Both the position numbers and the translations under genes were made by a program. Of a DNA stretch of 64,000 bases, positions 48,409-57,308 are shown in pieces. Numbering within the stretch: the stretch's first letter is position 1; every line of letters starts with the position of its first letter. This stretch comes from Vibrio sp. YMD68 (lineage in GTDB: Bacteria > Pseudomonadota > Gammaproteobacteria > Enterobacterales > Vibrionaceae): the NCBI RefSeq assembly GCF_029958905.1, contig NZ_CP124614.1, forward strand, positions 1,302,001 to 1,366,000, in the 5' to 3' direction. The notes below the pieces were generated by a model that worked only from the letters and a program-made list of their open reading frames with translations, did not search any database and was not told the origin of the DNA.

Positions 48409-50554
48409 TATCAATAAAGCGTTAACGACATTTATTGCGGAAGCCGAAGAGCTGATCAGTGACATTGAACAGTTACTTTTGGATAACGAAAGTTCGCCTA
48501 TCGGGTGTGATATCGAGTGGTTGCACGAGGTCTTTCGTGGTGTTCATACCATCAAAGGCAGTGCGGGGCTCTTTGGCCTAGATGATTTGGTCGATTTTAG
48601 CCACTTACTTGAATCATTACTGGAAAGGTTAAGAGACCAAAGCCTAAACGTTGATGTACAGATCATCTCACTGGTGATTGAATCGACGGATGTACTTAAA
48701 ATTCATATCGATAGCATCGGGTCAAACCCACCGGATCAACTTGCATTAAAATCAGAAAATCTCGCTCAGAAAATAAAAGAGTACCTTCCGCAGCCGACAT
48801 CGCCAGATGACGAACCTGACGATGAACAACAAGCAATTGAACAAGAAATAAAGGGTATTTGGCATATTTCGTTTCGTCCAGCGCCTGATGTTTTAAAAGA
48901 TGGTTTAGATCCCATCTCATTTATTCGTTACCTCTCCACTCAGGGAGAGCTCGTTTCCGTGCACCTTATGGATGAGGGGGTGAATACAGCAAGTTCATTT
49001 GATCCGAGCCAGTGCTATTTGGGGTTTGAAATTCGCTTTCTTGCCTCAACCACTCGTCAAGCGATTCTCGATGCATTTGAATTTATTCTCAACGACGCAG
49101 ACTTGACTATTATTCCGCCTAACGGACACGTGAACGCGTATATCGACCTCATTAACCAATTACCTGATTCGTCTAGGAAACTGGGTGAAATCTTAGTGGA
49201 GGTCGGCGCGTTAAACCAAGATGAACTCAATCAATGTTTAAGTATGCAAAAGCAGCTAGGTGGTTCTCATTCTCCAGCTCCACTGCTAGGCAGTCTCTTG
49301 ACGCAGCATCAGCATGTTCCCTCAGAAGTCATCAAAGCGGCCGTTAAAAAACAGCATCCGGCTGTTGGCGTTGCTAAGACTCTGCGTGTGGAAGCAGAAA
49401 AGCTCGATCAGTTGATCGACTTAGTGGGAGAGATGGTGATCACGGGTGCTAGAACCAATCTATTAGCCCATGAAACGGGCAACGAAATGCTGATTGAAGC
49501 GATGACACAGTTGGAGCGCTTGGTTGAAAGTATACGAGATAGCTCGTTGCAGCTCAGAATGGTTCAAATCGGCGATACGTTCAAAAAATACAAGCGAATC
49601 ATTCGTGACAGCGCTTCGGATCTTGGAAAAGACGTGGAGCTCATCATTACTGGCGCGGAAACCGAACTCGATAAGACTTTTGTCGAAAAGCTCAGTGACC
49701 CTCTGACTCATCTTATTCGTAACGCGATTGATCATGGCATTGAAGCGTGTGGCGAAAGAGAACTCGCGGGCAAATCGCGCACAGGAGTGATTCGGCTGAA
49801 TGCGTACCATGACTCTGGCTCAATCGTGATTGAGGTGTCAGATGATGGCCGTGGGCTCAATGAAGAAAATATCGCGTCTATTGCCCTTAAAAAGGGGCTC
49901 ATTGATTCCCCTAAAGAGCTTAACTCTTCTGAATTACAGCGACTGATTTTTGAACCGGGCTTTTCGACCAAGAGTGAAGTCAGTGACCTTTCTGGTCGTG
50001 GTGTCGGAATGGACGTCGTTAAGCAAAATATCGAGCTGCTACGAGGAACGATCGAAATGGATAGCGAGTTGGGGGTAGGCTCACGCTTCATCATTCGGCT
50101 TCCTTTAACATTATCGATCATCGATGGTTTTATGTTCCAAGTCTCTGGCAGCAATTACGTTATCCCTCTAGATAACGTTATCGAATGTTTAGAGCTGAGT
50201 GAAATAACTACAGAGGATGCGATTCGCCACAAGAAATTTGTCGATCTCAGGAATACAACGTTGCCTATTATGCGATTGAGTGAATGGTTTGGTGTGGAAT
50301 CACGTTGCACTTTTGAACAAGAAGCTTTGGTTGTTGTTCAGTTTGGTTCGTTCAGGGCGGGGTTGATCGTTGATACCTTGAGCGGTGAATATCAAACGGT
50401 GGTTAAACCTCTAGGTCCGATTTTTGAAGGGCTGCGAGGAGTCAGTGGTGCAACGATATTAGGGAATGGCGACGTTGCCATAATCTTGGATGTATTAGCA
50501 TTGATTCAGATTATTCTGAGTCGTAACGAAACTGAGGGTAAACAGCGCTTGTAA
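48398..50554 (+). CDS. cheA: CheA-type chemotaxis histidine kinase
   Basis: Encodes 718 residues from ATG at 48398. The HPt domain has H50 in RGVHTIKGSAGLFG. Two extra mid-protein domains (about 150-240 WHISFRPAPDVLKDGLDPIS; about 255-320 LGEILVEVGALNQDELNQCL) lie where P2 is expected. The dimerisation/kinase part has VGEMVITGARTNLLAHETGN, the N box LTHLIRNAIDHGIE, VSDDGRGLN and SDLSGRGVGMDVVKQNIELL. A CheW-like domain ends the protein. It phosphorylates CheY and CheB. With the operon head displaced by the prophage, its native promoter is probably lost. Confidence 0.92.
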   Translation: MSIDINKALTTFIAEAEELISDIEQLLLDNESSPIGCDIEWLHEVFRGVHTIKGSAGLFGLDDLVDFSHLLESLLERLRDQSLNVDVQIISLVIESTDVLKIHIDSIGSNPPDQLALKSENLAQKIKEYLPQPTSPDDEPDDEQQAIEQEIKGIWHISFRPAPDVLKDGLDPISFIRYLSTQGELVSVHLMDEGVNTASSFDPSQCYLGFEIRFLASTTRQAILDAFEFILNDADLTIIPPNGHVNAYIDLINQLPDSSRKLGEILVEVGALNQDELNQCLSMQKQLGGSHSPAPLLGSLLTQHQHVPSEVIKAAVKKQHPAVGVAKTLRVEAEKLDQLIDLVGEMVITGARTNLLAHETGNEMLIEAMTQLERLVESIRDSSLQLRMVQIGDTFKKYKRIIRDSASDLGKDVELIITGAETELDKTFVEKLSDPLTHLIRNAIDHGIEACGERELAGKSRTGVIRLNAYHDSGSIVIEVSDDGRGLNEENIASIALKKGLIDSPKELNSSELQRLIFEPGFSTKSEVSDLSGRGVGMDVVKQNIELLRGTIEMDSELGVGSRFIIRLPLTLSIIDGFMFQVSGSNYVIPLDNVIECLELSEITTEDAIRHKKFVDLRNTTLPIMRLSEWFGVESRCTFEQEALVVVQFGSFRAGLIVDTLSGEYQTVVKPLGPIFEGLRGVSGATILGNGDVAIILDVLALIQIILSRNETEGKQRL

Positions 50555-50568
50555 ACCTAGTTATCTAT

Positions 50569-50638
50569 ACTTAACAGTTAGGACTTAGCAGTTAGGACTT
50601 AGCAGTTAGGACTTAGCCGTTAGGAATTAGTCATTAGG
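50569..50638 (+). repeat. Five tandem 14-bp repeats between cheA and the MCP gene
   Basis: The unit ACTTAGCAGTTAGG occurs twice exactly and three times with 1-4 changes, in exact 14-bp register. It is a candidate variable-number tandem repeat. Confidence 0.85.
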
Positions 50639-50664
50639 CTTCAAGCTCTGGTGAGGAGAATGAC

Positions 50665-52686
50665 ATGATAGGAATGTTGTCAATAAGGAATAAAATCATC
50701 ATCGCTATGTTCACCATGGGCTTACTGCTATTGGTGCTCGCTATTTCGGTTCAAATGAAGAACCGAACTATTGAATCCTATGCGATTAGCGTTGGACAAA
50801 CCGATATCCCTGCTGCGTTTCTTTCATTGAATATGCTAGATGCATTGGGTGATATGAACTCGAACGTGTTGGAATTCATAACCGGTGAAGCAGAAGAAAA
50901 AGAAGATTTTCTCGCTAATTACACGGAGTTTGTTACGTTTTTTGAAGAGCTAAAGAAGCTTAATTCTGTTGAACCAGCATTAATTGGGCAATTGAGTGAT
51001 CTGTCTAATCGCTATTATGAAGATATGGAAACGCTTGTTTTTCAACGGTTTGATCCAACCCTAGAGAGTAAAGCTAGCAGACAATATCACTATTTGATTA
51101 AAGAGTTTGCAGAACCGCTAGAGCGACTTCTTGATACCTTAAAAGAAGAAGAGGTGGAAGATGCAGGAAGAAGCGGTGATTTTAATGAAGTGCTCAATGA
51201 TGATCTACCTGGGGTTCGTTACTATCTCGAGTTGATTGACGAGCAAGGCGATATGATGTCAGCACTCAACAACTATATGCGAGGGGAAATAGGGGCGGTT
51301 GTCGCTTTTGAAAGAGAAGCACGCACATTTGCTGATTTTCTGGCTCAGATAAAACCGTTAGAACGTAAACCCAATGAGATACAAAGTTTGAGCCAAGTCG
51401 AACAAATGTACCTAGAACTGTATAGGGGTGGGAAAAACATATTTGAAACCTATCGGCCGAGAGACAAACTCGAAGCGGCCGCTCAAATCGACAAACTTGA
51501 GCACGAAATATTTCGAAAATTGGAGACCATCCTAGATGAAATTAGTATTACTGCTACAGCCCAGGGGGGAGAATCACTCCAAGAGCTTATTAATGCTGCG
51601 AAAGAAAGTATTTCTCTGGTTTGGGGGTTGTTGGCGCTTGCTGTGATACTGGCTTTTGCTATTGCGCTATTTCTTATTAAAGGTATCGTCATTCCTATTA
51701 AAGCTCTGGCGGAAGCCGCCGAGGATTTACGTTCTGGTGAAGGGGATTTAACGAGAAGAATACCGGATTTTGGCTCTGATGAAGTGGGCAATACAGCTCG
51801 AAGCTTCAATGGGTTCATTGATAAATTACAAAACATCTTGTTAGATATTCAACGTTCGGTTGAGTCTATTGCGCACAGTACCAATGAAGTGACCACAACG
51901 TCACAGATGCTCAGCAGCACTTCAAGCCAGCTCGCTGGAAGCGTAGAAGAAACCAGCGCTTCTTTGGATCAAATGAGCTCTTCTATTTCTATGAACACCG
52001 AAAACTCAAAAGTCACTAATGGTATCGCGACACAATCTAGCTCTGAGGCGAATGAAGGAGGTCAGGCTGTAAATGATACTGTTGACGCAATGACAGCAAT
52101 AGCTCAGAAAATAGGCATCATTGAAGACATCGCGTATAAAACCAATCTGTTGGCATTGAACGCGGCCATTGAAGCGGCTAGGGCCGGAGAGCATGGCAAA
52201 GGGTTTGCTGTTGTGGCCGACGAGGTACGTAAACTGGCAGAGAGAAGCCAAGTCGCTGCGCAAGAGATCAGTACCCTAGCGGACAATAGTGTCAAAGTGG
52301 CCCAGCATGCTGGTGACATGCTCAATCGTATGGTACCCAATATTCAAAAAACGGCGGATCTTGTCCAAGAGATTACAGCGGCATCGACAGAGCAAAGTAC
52401 CAGCGTGGCTGAAATAAATCGCACGGTTTCCCAACTCGATGAGATTGCGCAAAAAAATGCGTCCGCTTCTGAGGAACTGGCTTCAACGGCAGTCATGGTG
52501 CAAGAAAAGACACGAGAAATTAGAAAGACGGTCAGCTTTTTCAAACTAACGGGCGATAGGGAAACCTCGTATCGATACAACGATAGAAACACCTACGATA
52601 GAAACATGGATAGAAATCACGACAGGGATCCCCAGGTTACGCCATCAGAGAATTACGAAGCAGGGTATGTCCCGTTCAAGGATTAG
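50665..52686 (+). CDS. Methyl-accepting chemotaxis protein
   Basis: Encodes 673 residues after GAGGAGAATGAC. TM1 is about residues 8-27, then a mostly helical periplasmic sensor of about 290 residues, and TM2 about 318-340 ([20 protein letters not shown]). HAMP follows, then the signalling domain with hairpin tip [20 protein letters not shown] and [19 protein letters not shown]. The C-terminus carries an odd Asp/Arg/Asn-rich tail ([17 protein letters not shown]) and no NWETF-type CheR tether. It is the dedicated receptor of this operon; the ligand is unknown. Confidence 0.9.
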   Translation: MIGMLSIRNKIIIAMFTMGLLLLVLAISVQMKNRTIESYAISVGQTDIPAAFLSLNMLDALGDMNSNVLEFITGEAEEKEDFLANYTEFVTFFEELKKLNSVEPALIGQLSDLSNRYYEDMETLVFQRFDPTLESKASRQYHYLIKEFAEPLERLLDTLKEEEVEDAGRSGDFNEVLNDDLPGVRYYLELIDEQGDMMSALNNYMRGEIGAVVAFEREARTFADFLAQIKPLERKPNEIQSLSQVEQMYLELYRGGKNIFETYRPRDKLEAAAQIDKLEHEIFRKLETILDEISITATAQGGESLQELINAAKESISLVWGLLALAVILAFAIALFLIKGIVIPIKALAEAAEDLRSGEGDLTRRIPDFGSDEVGNTARSFNGFIDKLQNILLDIQRSVESIAHSTNEVTTTSQMLSSTSSQLAGSVEETSASLDQMSSSISMNTENSKVTNGIATQSSSEANEGGQAVNDTVDAMTAIAQKIGIIEDIAYKTNLLALNAAIEAARAGEHGKGFAVVADEVRKLAERSQVAAQEISTLADNSVKVAQHAGDMLNRMVPNIQKTADLVQEITAASTEQSTSVAEINRTVSQLDEIAQKNASASEELASTAVMVQEKTREIRKTVSFFKLTGDRETSYRYNDRNTYDRNMDRNHDRDPQVTPSENYEAGYVPFKD

Positions 52687-52695
52687 GAGAGGCTC

Positions 52696-53226
52696 GTGAG
52701 TGAAAACATAACAGAAACGCCTCATTACGATAAGTACCTAGAGTTTAAGTTGGGGGCTAGCCTCTTTGCCTATCCTATCTCCAAGATCAAAGAAATCATG
52801 GAGTACCCTCAGGTAGAGCCAATATCAGGTGCACCTCATTACATCAACGGTGCCATGAATTTACGAGGTCAACTGCTTCCGATTTTTGAGCTCTCATTAT
52901 GTTTAGGTAAAGAGACCATGAAACCAGGACCTAAAACCTGTGTAGTGGTCACCGAGCTAGAACACCAAGGTATTAAGTACACCGTGGGTAATAAAGTGGA
53001 TTTGGTCACTCAAGTGATAGAAATCGACGCCAGTGCACTGGAGGTCATACCGGACTTGGCGGGCAGTTTATCCAATCCAATGATTAAAGGGTTGGCAAAG
53101 TTGGAGACTCGATTACTCACGATTTTGGACGTCGACAAGCTGCTAAATAGAGGGCAAGAAGAGTGGCTGATACAACAGAGAACTGAAAATACTTCCAACG
53201 TTACGCAGAGTGAGGAACCGCTTTGA
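52696..53226 (+). CDS. cheW: CheW coupling protein (first copy)
   Basis: Encodes 176 residues from GTG at 52696, preceded by AGGAGAGGCTC. The CheW domain is clear: YLEFKLGASLFAYPISKIKE, ISGAPHYINGAMNLRGQLLP and GLAKLETRLLTILDVDKLL. It couples the receptor to CheA. A polar tail of about 20 residues follows. It overlaps the second cheW by 4 bp. Confidence 0.9.
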   Translation: MSENITETPHYDKYLEFKLGASLFAYPISKIKEIMEYPQVEPISGAPHYINGAMNLRGQLLPIFELSLCLGKETMKPGPKTCVVVTELEHQGIKYTVGNKVDLVTQVIEIDASALEVIPDLAGSLSNPMIKGLAKLETRLLTILDVDKLLNRGQEEWLIQQRTENTSNVTQSEEPL

Positions 53227-53756
53227 CTCAACAATTCGAGCACCAGATTCACGAGCAAAATGAGATGGGACAGCTTTTTGTCGACATCGGTGAAGAAGCG
53301 TTTGCGATTCCTATTCATTTTGTCAAAGAGGTTATTGAGCTGAGTAAAATAACCTCGGTTCCCATGTGTTCAAATATCATCAATGGGGTCATCAATGTTC
53401 GAGGCAGTGTAGTGCCTGTTATCGATGCAGCCACAAGGCTTGGAATACCTCAGTATCGTGATTATGACAAGTACAGTTGCATCGTCTTGTACCAAAATGT
53501 CGATAGCGTCACCGATGAAGTCGTGACCTTGGGTTTGATTGTCAATAGGGTCCGTTCGATTGAAGCTGTGACAGAGAGCATGGCAACAAACACGCCCGCT
53601 TTTGGGTCTCATGTACCGCAGCAATACATATTGCAGATGATACGAATACACAACCTGACGTTGCCAATTTTAGATATGCCCGCTCTTTTGGATTGCGCGG
53701 CGATTAACAAAGAGATAGTTCAAAGCCAAAGATCTTCTTATGGGCATAGAGAATGA
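53223..53756 (+). CDS. cheW: CheW coupling protein (second copy)
   Basis: Encodes 177 residues from TTG at 53223, supported by GAGGAA seven bases upstream and a 4-bp overlap with the previous stop. An ATG at 53265 is the alternative. The CheW pattern is GQLFVDIGEEAFAIPIHFVK, CSNIINGVINVRGSVVPVID, then IHNLTLPILDMPALL. Two CheW proteins in one operon are common in accessory chemosensory systems. Confidence 0.87.
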   Translation: MTQQFEHQIHEQNEMGQLFVDIGEEAFAIPIHFVKEVIELSKITSVPMCSNIINGVINVRGSVVPVIDAATRLGIPQYRDYDKYSCIVLYQNVDSVTDEVVTLGLIVNRVRSIEAVTESMATNTPAFGSHVPQQYILQMIRIHNLTLPILDMPALLDCAAINKEIVQSQRSSYGHRE

Positions 53757-54568
53757 TGAACATGGCAAAAACATTGAGTGATCGTCATTTCAATCATATT
53801 CAGAACTTAGTGGAGTCCTATACGGGCATCTATCTTGCGGATAACAAACGTGGCATTGTTGAAAACCGACTTCAATCGCGCCTTAATGCTAGTCAGTGTC
53901 AGAATTTTGAGCAATATCTTGCGTCCCTTGATGATCGAAGTGAAAAAGGAGAGTTCTGGACATTCATTGATAAAATGACAACTCATGAAACCTCGTTTTT
54001 CAGAGAAGAATATCAATTTTTCGCATTGAGAGAGCTATTAGAAACATCACACTTGACGCAACCCATCAATGTATGGAGTGCGGCGTGCTCCACAGGAGAG
54101 GAAGCCTATACGTTAGCTATGGTGTTAGAAGATACCCTGGGGGAAGGAGCTTGGTCTGTGTTAGGGACCGATATTTCAGACTTAGCCATTAGCCAGGCCA
54201 AATTGTGTCACTACGATCTACCGGCCGCCGAGAAAATCCCCTCCCGCTACCGGAGAGCCTATTGCTTAAAAGGAATCGGCGCGTATTCGGATCATTTTAC
54301 GGTGGTTCCAGCACTAAAAAAACACTGCCATTTTCAATCACATAACCTATTGAAACCAGTGGGTGAGGCGCTTTATGAGGTCATCTTTTTAAGAAACATA
54401 TTGATCTATTTCTCTAGCGAAAAACAGCGCTTGATCGTTAGAAACAGCATCAATGCACTGAAACAAAATGGGCTTTTATTTTTGGGGCATAGCGAAAATA
54501 TTTTACGGGATAACCCAAACGTTGAGTTGGTCGACAACTGTATTTATAGAAAGGTAGCCAATGAATAA
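53753..54568 (+). CDS. cheR: CheR chemoreceptor methyltransferase
   Basis: Encodes 271 residues. An N-terminal all-helical CheR domain is followed by a SAM-dependent methyltransferase fold: TTHETSFFREEYQFFAL, WSAACSTGEEAYTLAM, LGTDISDLAISQAKLC and VIFLRNILIYFSSEKQ. It methylates Glu residues of the operon MCP. The start overlaps the cheW stop (ATGATGA). It overlaps cheB by 8 bp. Confidence 0.92.
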   Translation: MMNMAKTLSDRHFNHIQNLVESYTGIYLADNKRGIVENRLQSRLNASQCQNFEQYLASLDDRSEKGEFWTFIDKMTTHETSFFREEYQFFALRELLETSHLTQPINVWSAACSTGEEAYTLAMVLEDTLGEGAWSVLGTDISDLAISQAKLCHYDLPAAEKIPSRYRRAYCLKGIGAYSDHFTVVPALKKHCHFQSHNLLKPVGEALYEVIFLRNILIYFSSEKQRLIVRNSINALKQNGLLFLGHSENILRDNPNVELVDNCIYRKVANE

Positions 54569-55637
54569 ACCACCCTACAAAGTATTCATCGTAGATGACT
54601 CAGCGGTTATGCGGCAAGTGCTTGGCGAGGTTATTGAGGCCGATAAAGATCTAAAGTTAATCGGCGTGGCCCCAGACCCAATTTTGGCTCTAAGAAAAAT
54701 GAATAAGTGCTGGCCCGATGTGATTTTACTCGACATTGCGATGCCTAAAATGGATGGCATCTCTTTTTTGAAGCAGATAATGTCAACGCACCCGACCCCG
54801 ACGGTGATTTGTTCCTCTAAAACCGAGGAGAAGGTAGAGTTGAGCTTGGAGGCTTTGTCATCAGGTGCAATAGAGGTGATTAATAAGCCTCAAAGTCACC
54901 TTGCCGATTTTCTTCATTCGCAACAAGTATCCACAATCATCAAAGCATTGAAGCGCGCTGCTGCCGTTCAAGTAAAGCAGTTAAAGTACCTTAGCGAACA
55001 AACATACCGAATAAAAAACTCCGCAGATGTCGTCTTAAAAGCGGAGTTTAATAAAGTCCTGTCTGATGATCGAGTCATTGTCATTGGGGCGTCTACTGGG
55101 GGAACCGAAGCAATATTCCAGTTTTTGACAGAGACCCCGGTGAATAGCCCGCCTATTGTTATTGTTCAACATATGCCTCCAAAATTTACTTTGGCTTTTG
55201 CACAGCGTTTAAACCATGAGACGAGGCACCAGGTGGTTGAAGCAAAAGATAAAATGAAACTGACCCCGGGCGTGGTTTACATAGCCAAAGGAGGGATGCA
55301 TTTAATATTGGTCAGCCATTCTGGTCATTATTATCTAGAATTAAAGGATGGGCCGTTAGTTTCTAGGCATAAGCCGTCTGTTGATGTGCTATTTCGCTCG
55401 GCAGCGCAAGCCGCAGGGCATAACGCCATTGGAGTCATACTTACAGGAATGGGAAGTGATGGAGCGCAAGGAATGGTAGAGATGTGTCAAGCTGGTGCGG
55501 TCACATTTGCTCAAGATGAAGACAGCAGTTTGGTCTTTGGTATGCCCAAAGAGGCGATTGCTAAAGGTGGGGTGCAAGGTGTGTTTTCACTGCATGCATT
55601 ACCTTATCAAGTTCAAAAGGCATTGGTGGTTAAATGA
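54561..55637 (+). CDS. cheB: CheB methylesterase/deamidase response regulator
   Basis: Encodes 358 residues. The receiver domain has VDDSAVM and phospho-acceptor D58 (ILLDIAMPKMDG). After a linker comes the esterase domain with the catalytic triad Ser178 (IGASTGGTEA), His204 (VQHMPPKFT) and Asp300 (GMGSDGAQGM). It reverses CheR methylation when phosphorylated by CheA. No cheD is seen in the operon. Confidence 0.93.
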   Translation: MNKPPYKVFIVDDSAVMRQVLGEVIEADKDLKLIGVAPDPILALRKMNKCWPDVILLDIAMPKMDGISFLKQIMSTHPTPTVICSSKTEEKVELSLEALSSGAIEVINKPQSHLADFLHSQQVSTIIKALKRAAAVQVKQLKYLSEQTYRIKNSADVVLKAEFNKVLSDDRVIVIGASTGGTEAIFQFLTETPVNSPPIVIVQHMPPKFTLAFAQRLNHETRHQVVEAKDKMKLTPGVVYIAKGGMHLILVSHSGHYYLELKDGPLVSRHKPSVDVLFRSAAQAAGHNAIGVILTGMGSDGAQGMVEMCQAGAVTFAQDEDSSLVFGMPKEAIAKGGVQGVFSLHALPYQVQKALVVK

Positions 55638-57253
55638 ATAGGTTGAGTGAGCAGTTTTTGGATCTAAAAATAGCTTATGTGCTTATTAGTAAAGATTTAG
55701 TGGTTAATTCGCTATCGGATGAGGCCAAAGCTCTGTTTCGATGTGATGTGGGGGGGCATGTCTTTGACGCAGATATTGGCTTTGTGGACGATGAATATAA
55801 GCGTGTTGATCTAGCCTCGATGGTGTCTCAGTCCATATCGGAACAAAAAAAGTGTGAAATCGAGGTGGGTATTAGCTACCCCGACAAAAATATCGAGTGG
55901 ATAAAGATTTCGGTCATGTTTCATGGCGAGCTTTGCCTCTTACATGCGGTAGAGCAAGGGGAGTTGGTGACAACACGCAGACTCAATCGACAACTATCCA
56001 TGTTGGACCCTCATACAGGGCTATTGTACCGCGAAGCCTTTCTAGCCAAGATTTATTCTGAATACACGACTGGCCTGGTGTGTTGTGTGCGAATTTGCAA
56101 TTACCAAAGAATCAATGAAATTTGGGGCACAGCTGTCGCAAACCTTGTTTTCATGGAGATTTTGGCCAGGGTGAATACTGAGATTGACGACGCTATTTGC
56201 AGTAAACATTCTACCGACAGCTTCAATATTTTCATTCCCTTTAATACCGCTTTTGATGTTGAAGGTTTTTATCGTGCGTTGAACGCCCCCTTTCATTTTA
56301 ATGGTCGGCATTTCTTTAGCAATGTTGCACTGGGGTATTATCTTGAAAAAGAAGGGGACTCTCACGAGCAAAGCCTGAATAAAGCTGAAATGGCGATACT
56401 GGATGTGCTATCTGAGCGGGTACGTTTAGCCGAGTTCCAGGAAGACTTAGCAAGGCAAATTGAACATCAAAACAATCTTGAAAATGAGTTCAGAGCCGCG
56501 GTTTCCCAAGGTGATCTTAATGAGTCATTTTATGTTGTCTTTCAGCCTGTTCATGACACGTTCACCGAGCAAGTAACCGGGGCAGAGTGTTTGATTCGTT
56601 GGACGGTCAAAGGGCAAATGGTTTCACCAGTTGAGTTCATTCCTATCGCTGAGAGAATCGGAGACATCGGCCTTTTGACTAAGTTTAATGTTAAAAAACT
56701 GCAAGAGTTGATCATTAAGTTGGAAAACAAAGGCGTCGATACCACCACAATTCTGTTTGCGCTCAACATCAGTGTGGTTGAAATACTGGATGTTGACTTT
56801 GTTAGTAAGCTTTCGTTAGCAATTAAAAACGCCCATATTGAGCCTGAAAATATCAAGTTGGAACTGACAGAATCCGCGCTGATTGACAACTTTAATTATG
56901 TAAATCAAGTATTGAAGCAACTGCAAAACATCGGCTTTAAAGTCTCTATTGATGACTTTGGAACCGGCTTTTCGAGTTTGAGTTATCTTTGCCGCTTGAG
57001 TTTTGATGAGATAAAAATTGATAGGGCATTTGTGACACACGTGGTTGACGACACCAAACTACAAACCGTTTTTAACTCAATCGCGTCTTTAGCGACCAAC
57101 CTAAATAAGCCGGTTGTTGCGGAAGGTGTGGAAACGTTAGAGCAACTTGATTATGCGAGAGAGAAAAATATTGAGTTTATTCAAGGTTACTATTTTAGTA
57201 AACCGTTGTCGGAGCATGATTTTATAGAGTACGTTTTAGAAAAAATGGGTTAG
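55634..57253 (+). CDS. Chemosensory-linked GGDEF-EAL protein with degenerate GGDEF
   Basis: Encodes 539 residues. An N-terminal PAS-like region (1-115) is followed by a GGDEF-like domain whose active site reads STDSF instead of GGDEF, so it should not make c-di-GMP. The EAL domain has ECLIRW in place of EALxRW, keeping the metal-binding Glu, plus ELTESALIDN, SIDDFGTGFSSL and VVAEGVETLEQL. It is likely a phosphodiesterase. It overlaps cheB by 4 bp, which ties c-di-GMP turnover to this chemosensory system. Confidence 0.87.
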   Translation: MNRLSEQFLDLKIAYVLISKDLVVNSLSDEAKALFRCDVGGHVFDADIGFVDDEYKRVDLASMVSQSISEQKKCEIEVGISYPDKNIEWIKISVMFHGELCLLHAVEQGELVTTRRLNRQLSMLDPHTGLLYREAFLAKIYSEYTTGLVCCVRICNYQRINEIWGTAVANLVFMEILARVNTEIDDAICSKHSTDSFNIFIPFNTAFDVEGFYRALNAPFHFNGRHFFSNVALGYYLEKEGDSHEQSLNKAEMAILDVLSERVRLAEFQEDLARQIEHQNNLENEFRAAVSQGDLNESFYVVFQPVHDTFTEQVTGAECLIRWTVKGQMVSPVEFIPIAERIGDIGLLTKFNVKKLQELIIKLENKGVDTTTILFALNISVVEILDVDFVSKLSLAIKNAHIEPENIKLELTESALIDNFNYVNQVLKQLQNIGFKVSIDDFGTGFSSLSYLCRLSFDEIKIDRAFVTHVVDDTKLQTVFNSIASLATNLNKPVVAEGVETLEQLDYAREKNIEFIQGYYFSKPLSEHDFIEYVLEKMG

Positions 57254-57269
57254 TGAAACACTAACCCAT
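57245..57269 (+). terminator. Terminator of the chemosensory operon
   Basis: A perfect 11-bp stem ATGGGTTAGTG / CACTAACCCAT with a 3-nt loop, overlapping the stop codon of the EAL gene, followed by AATTGTTT. Confidence 0.65.
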
Positions 57270-57308
57270 AATTGTTTGAATGGCCGGTATATTTAGCCAA
57301 ACATCGCT

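Noticed and set aside
49463..50154. Minus-strand open frames opposite cheA
   Set aside because: They lie fully inside a well-supported gene, have no family resemblance and no ribosome sites.
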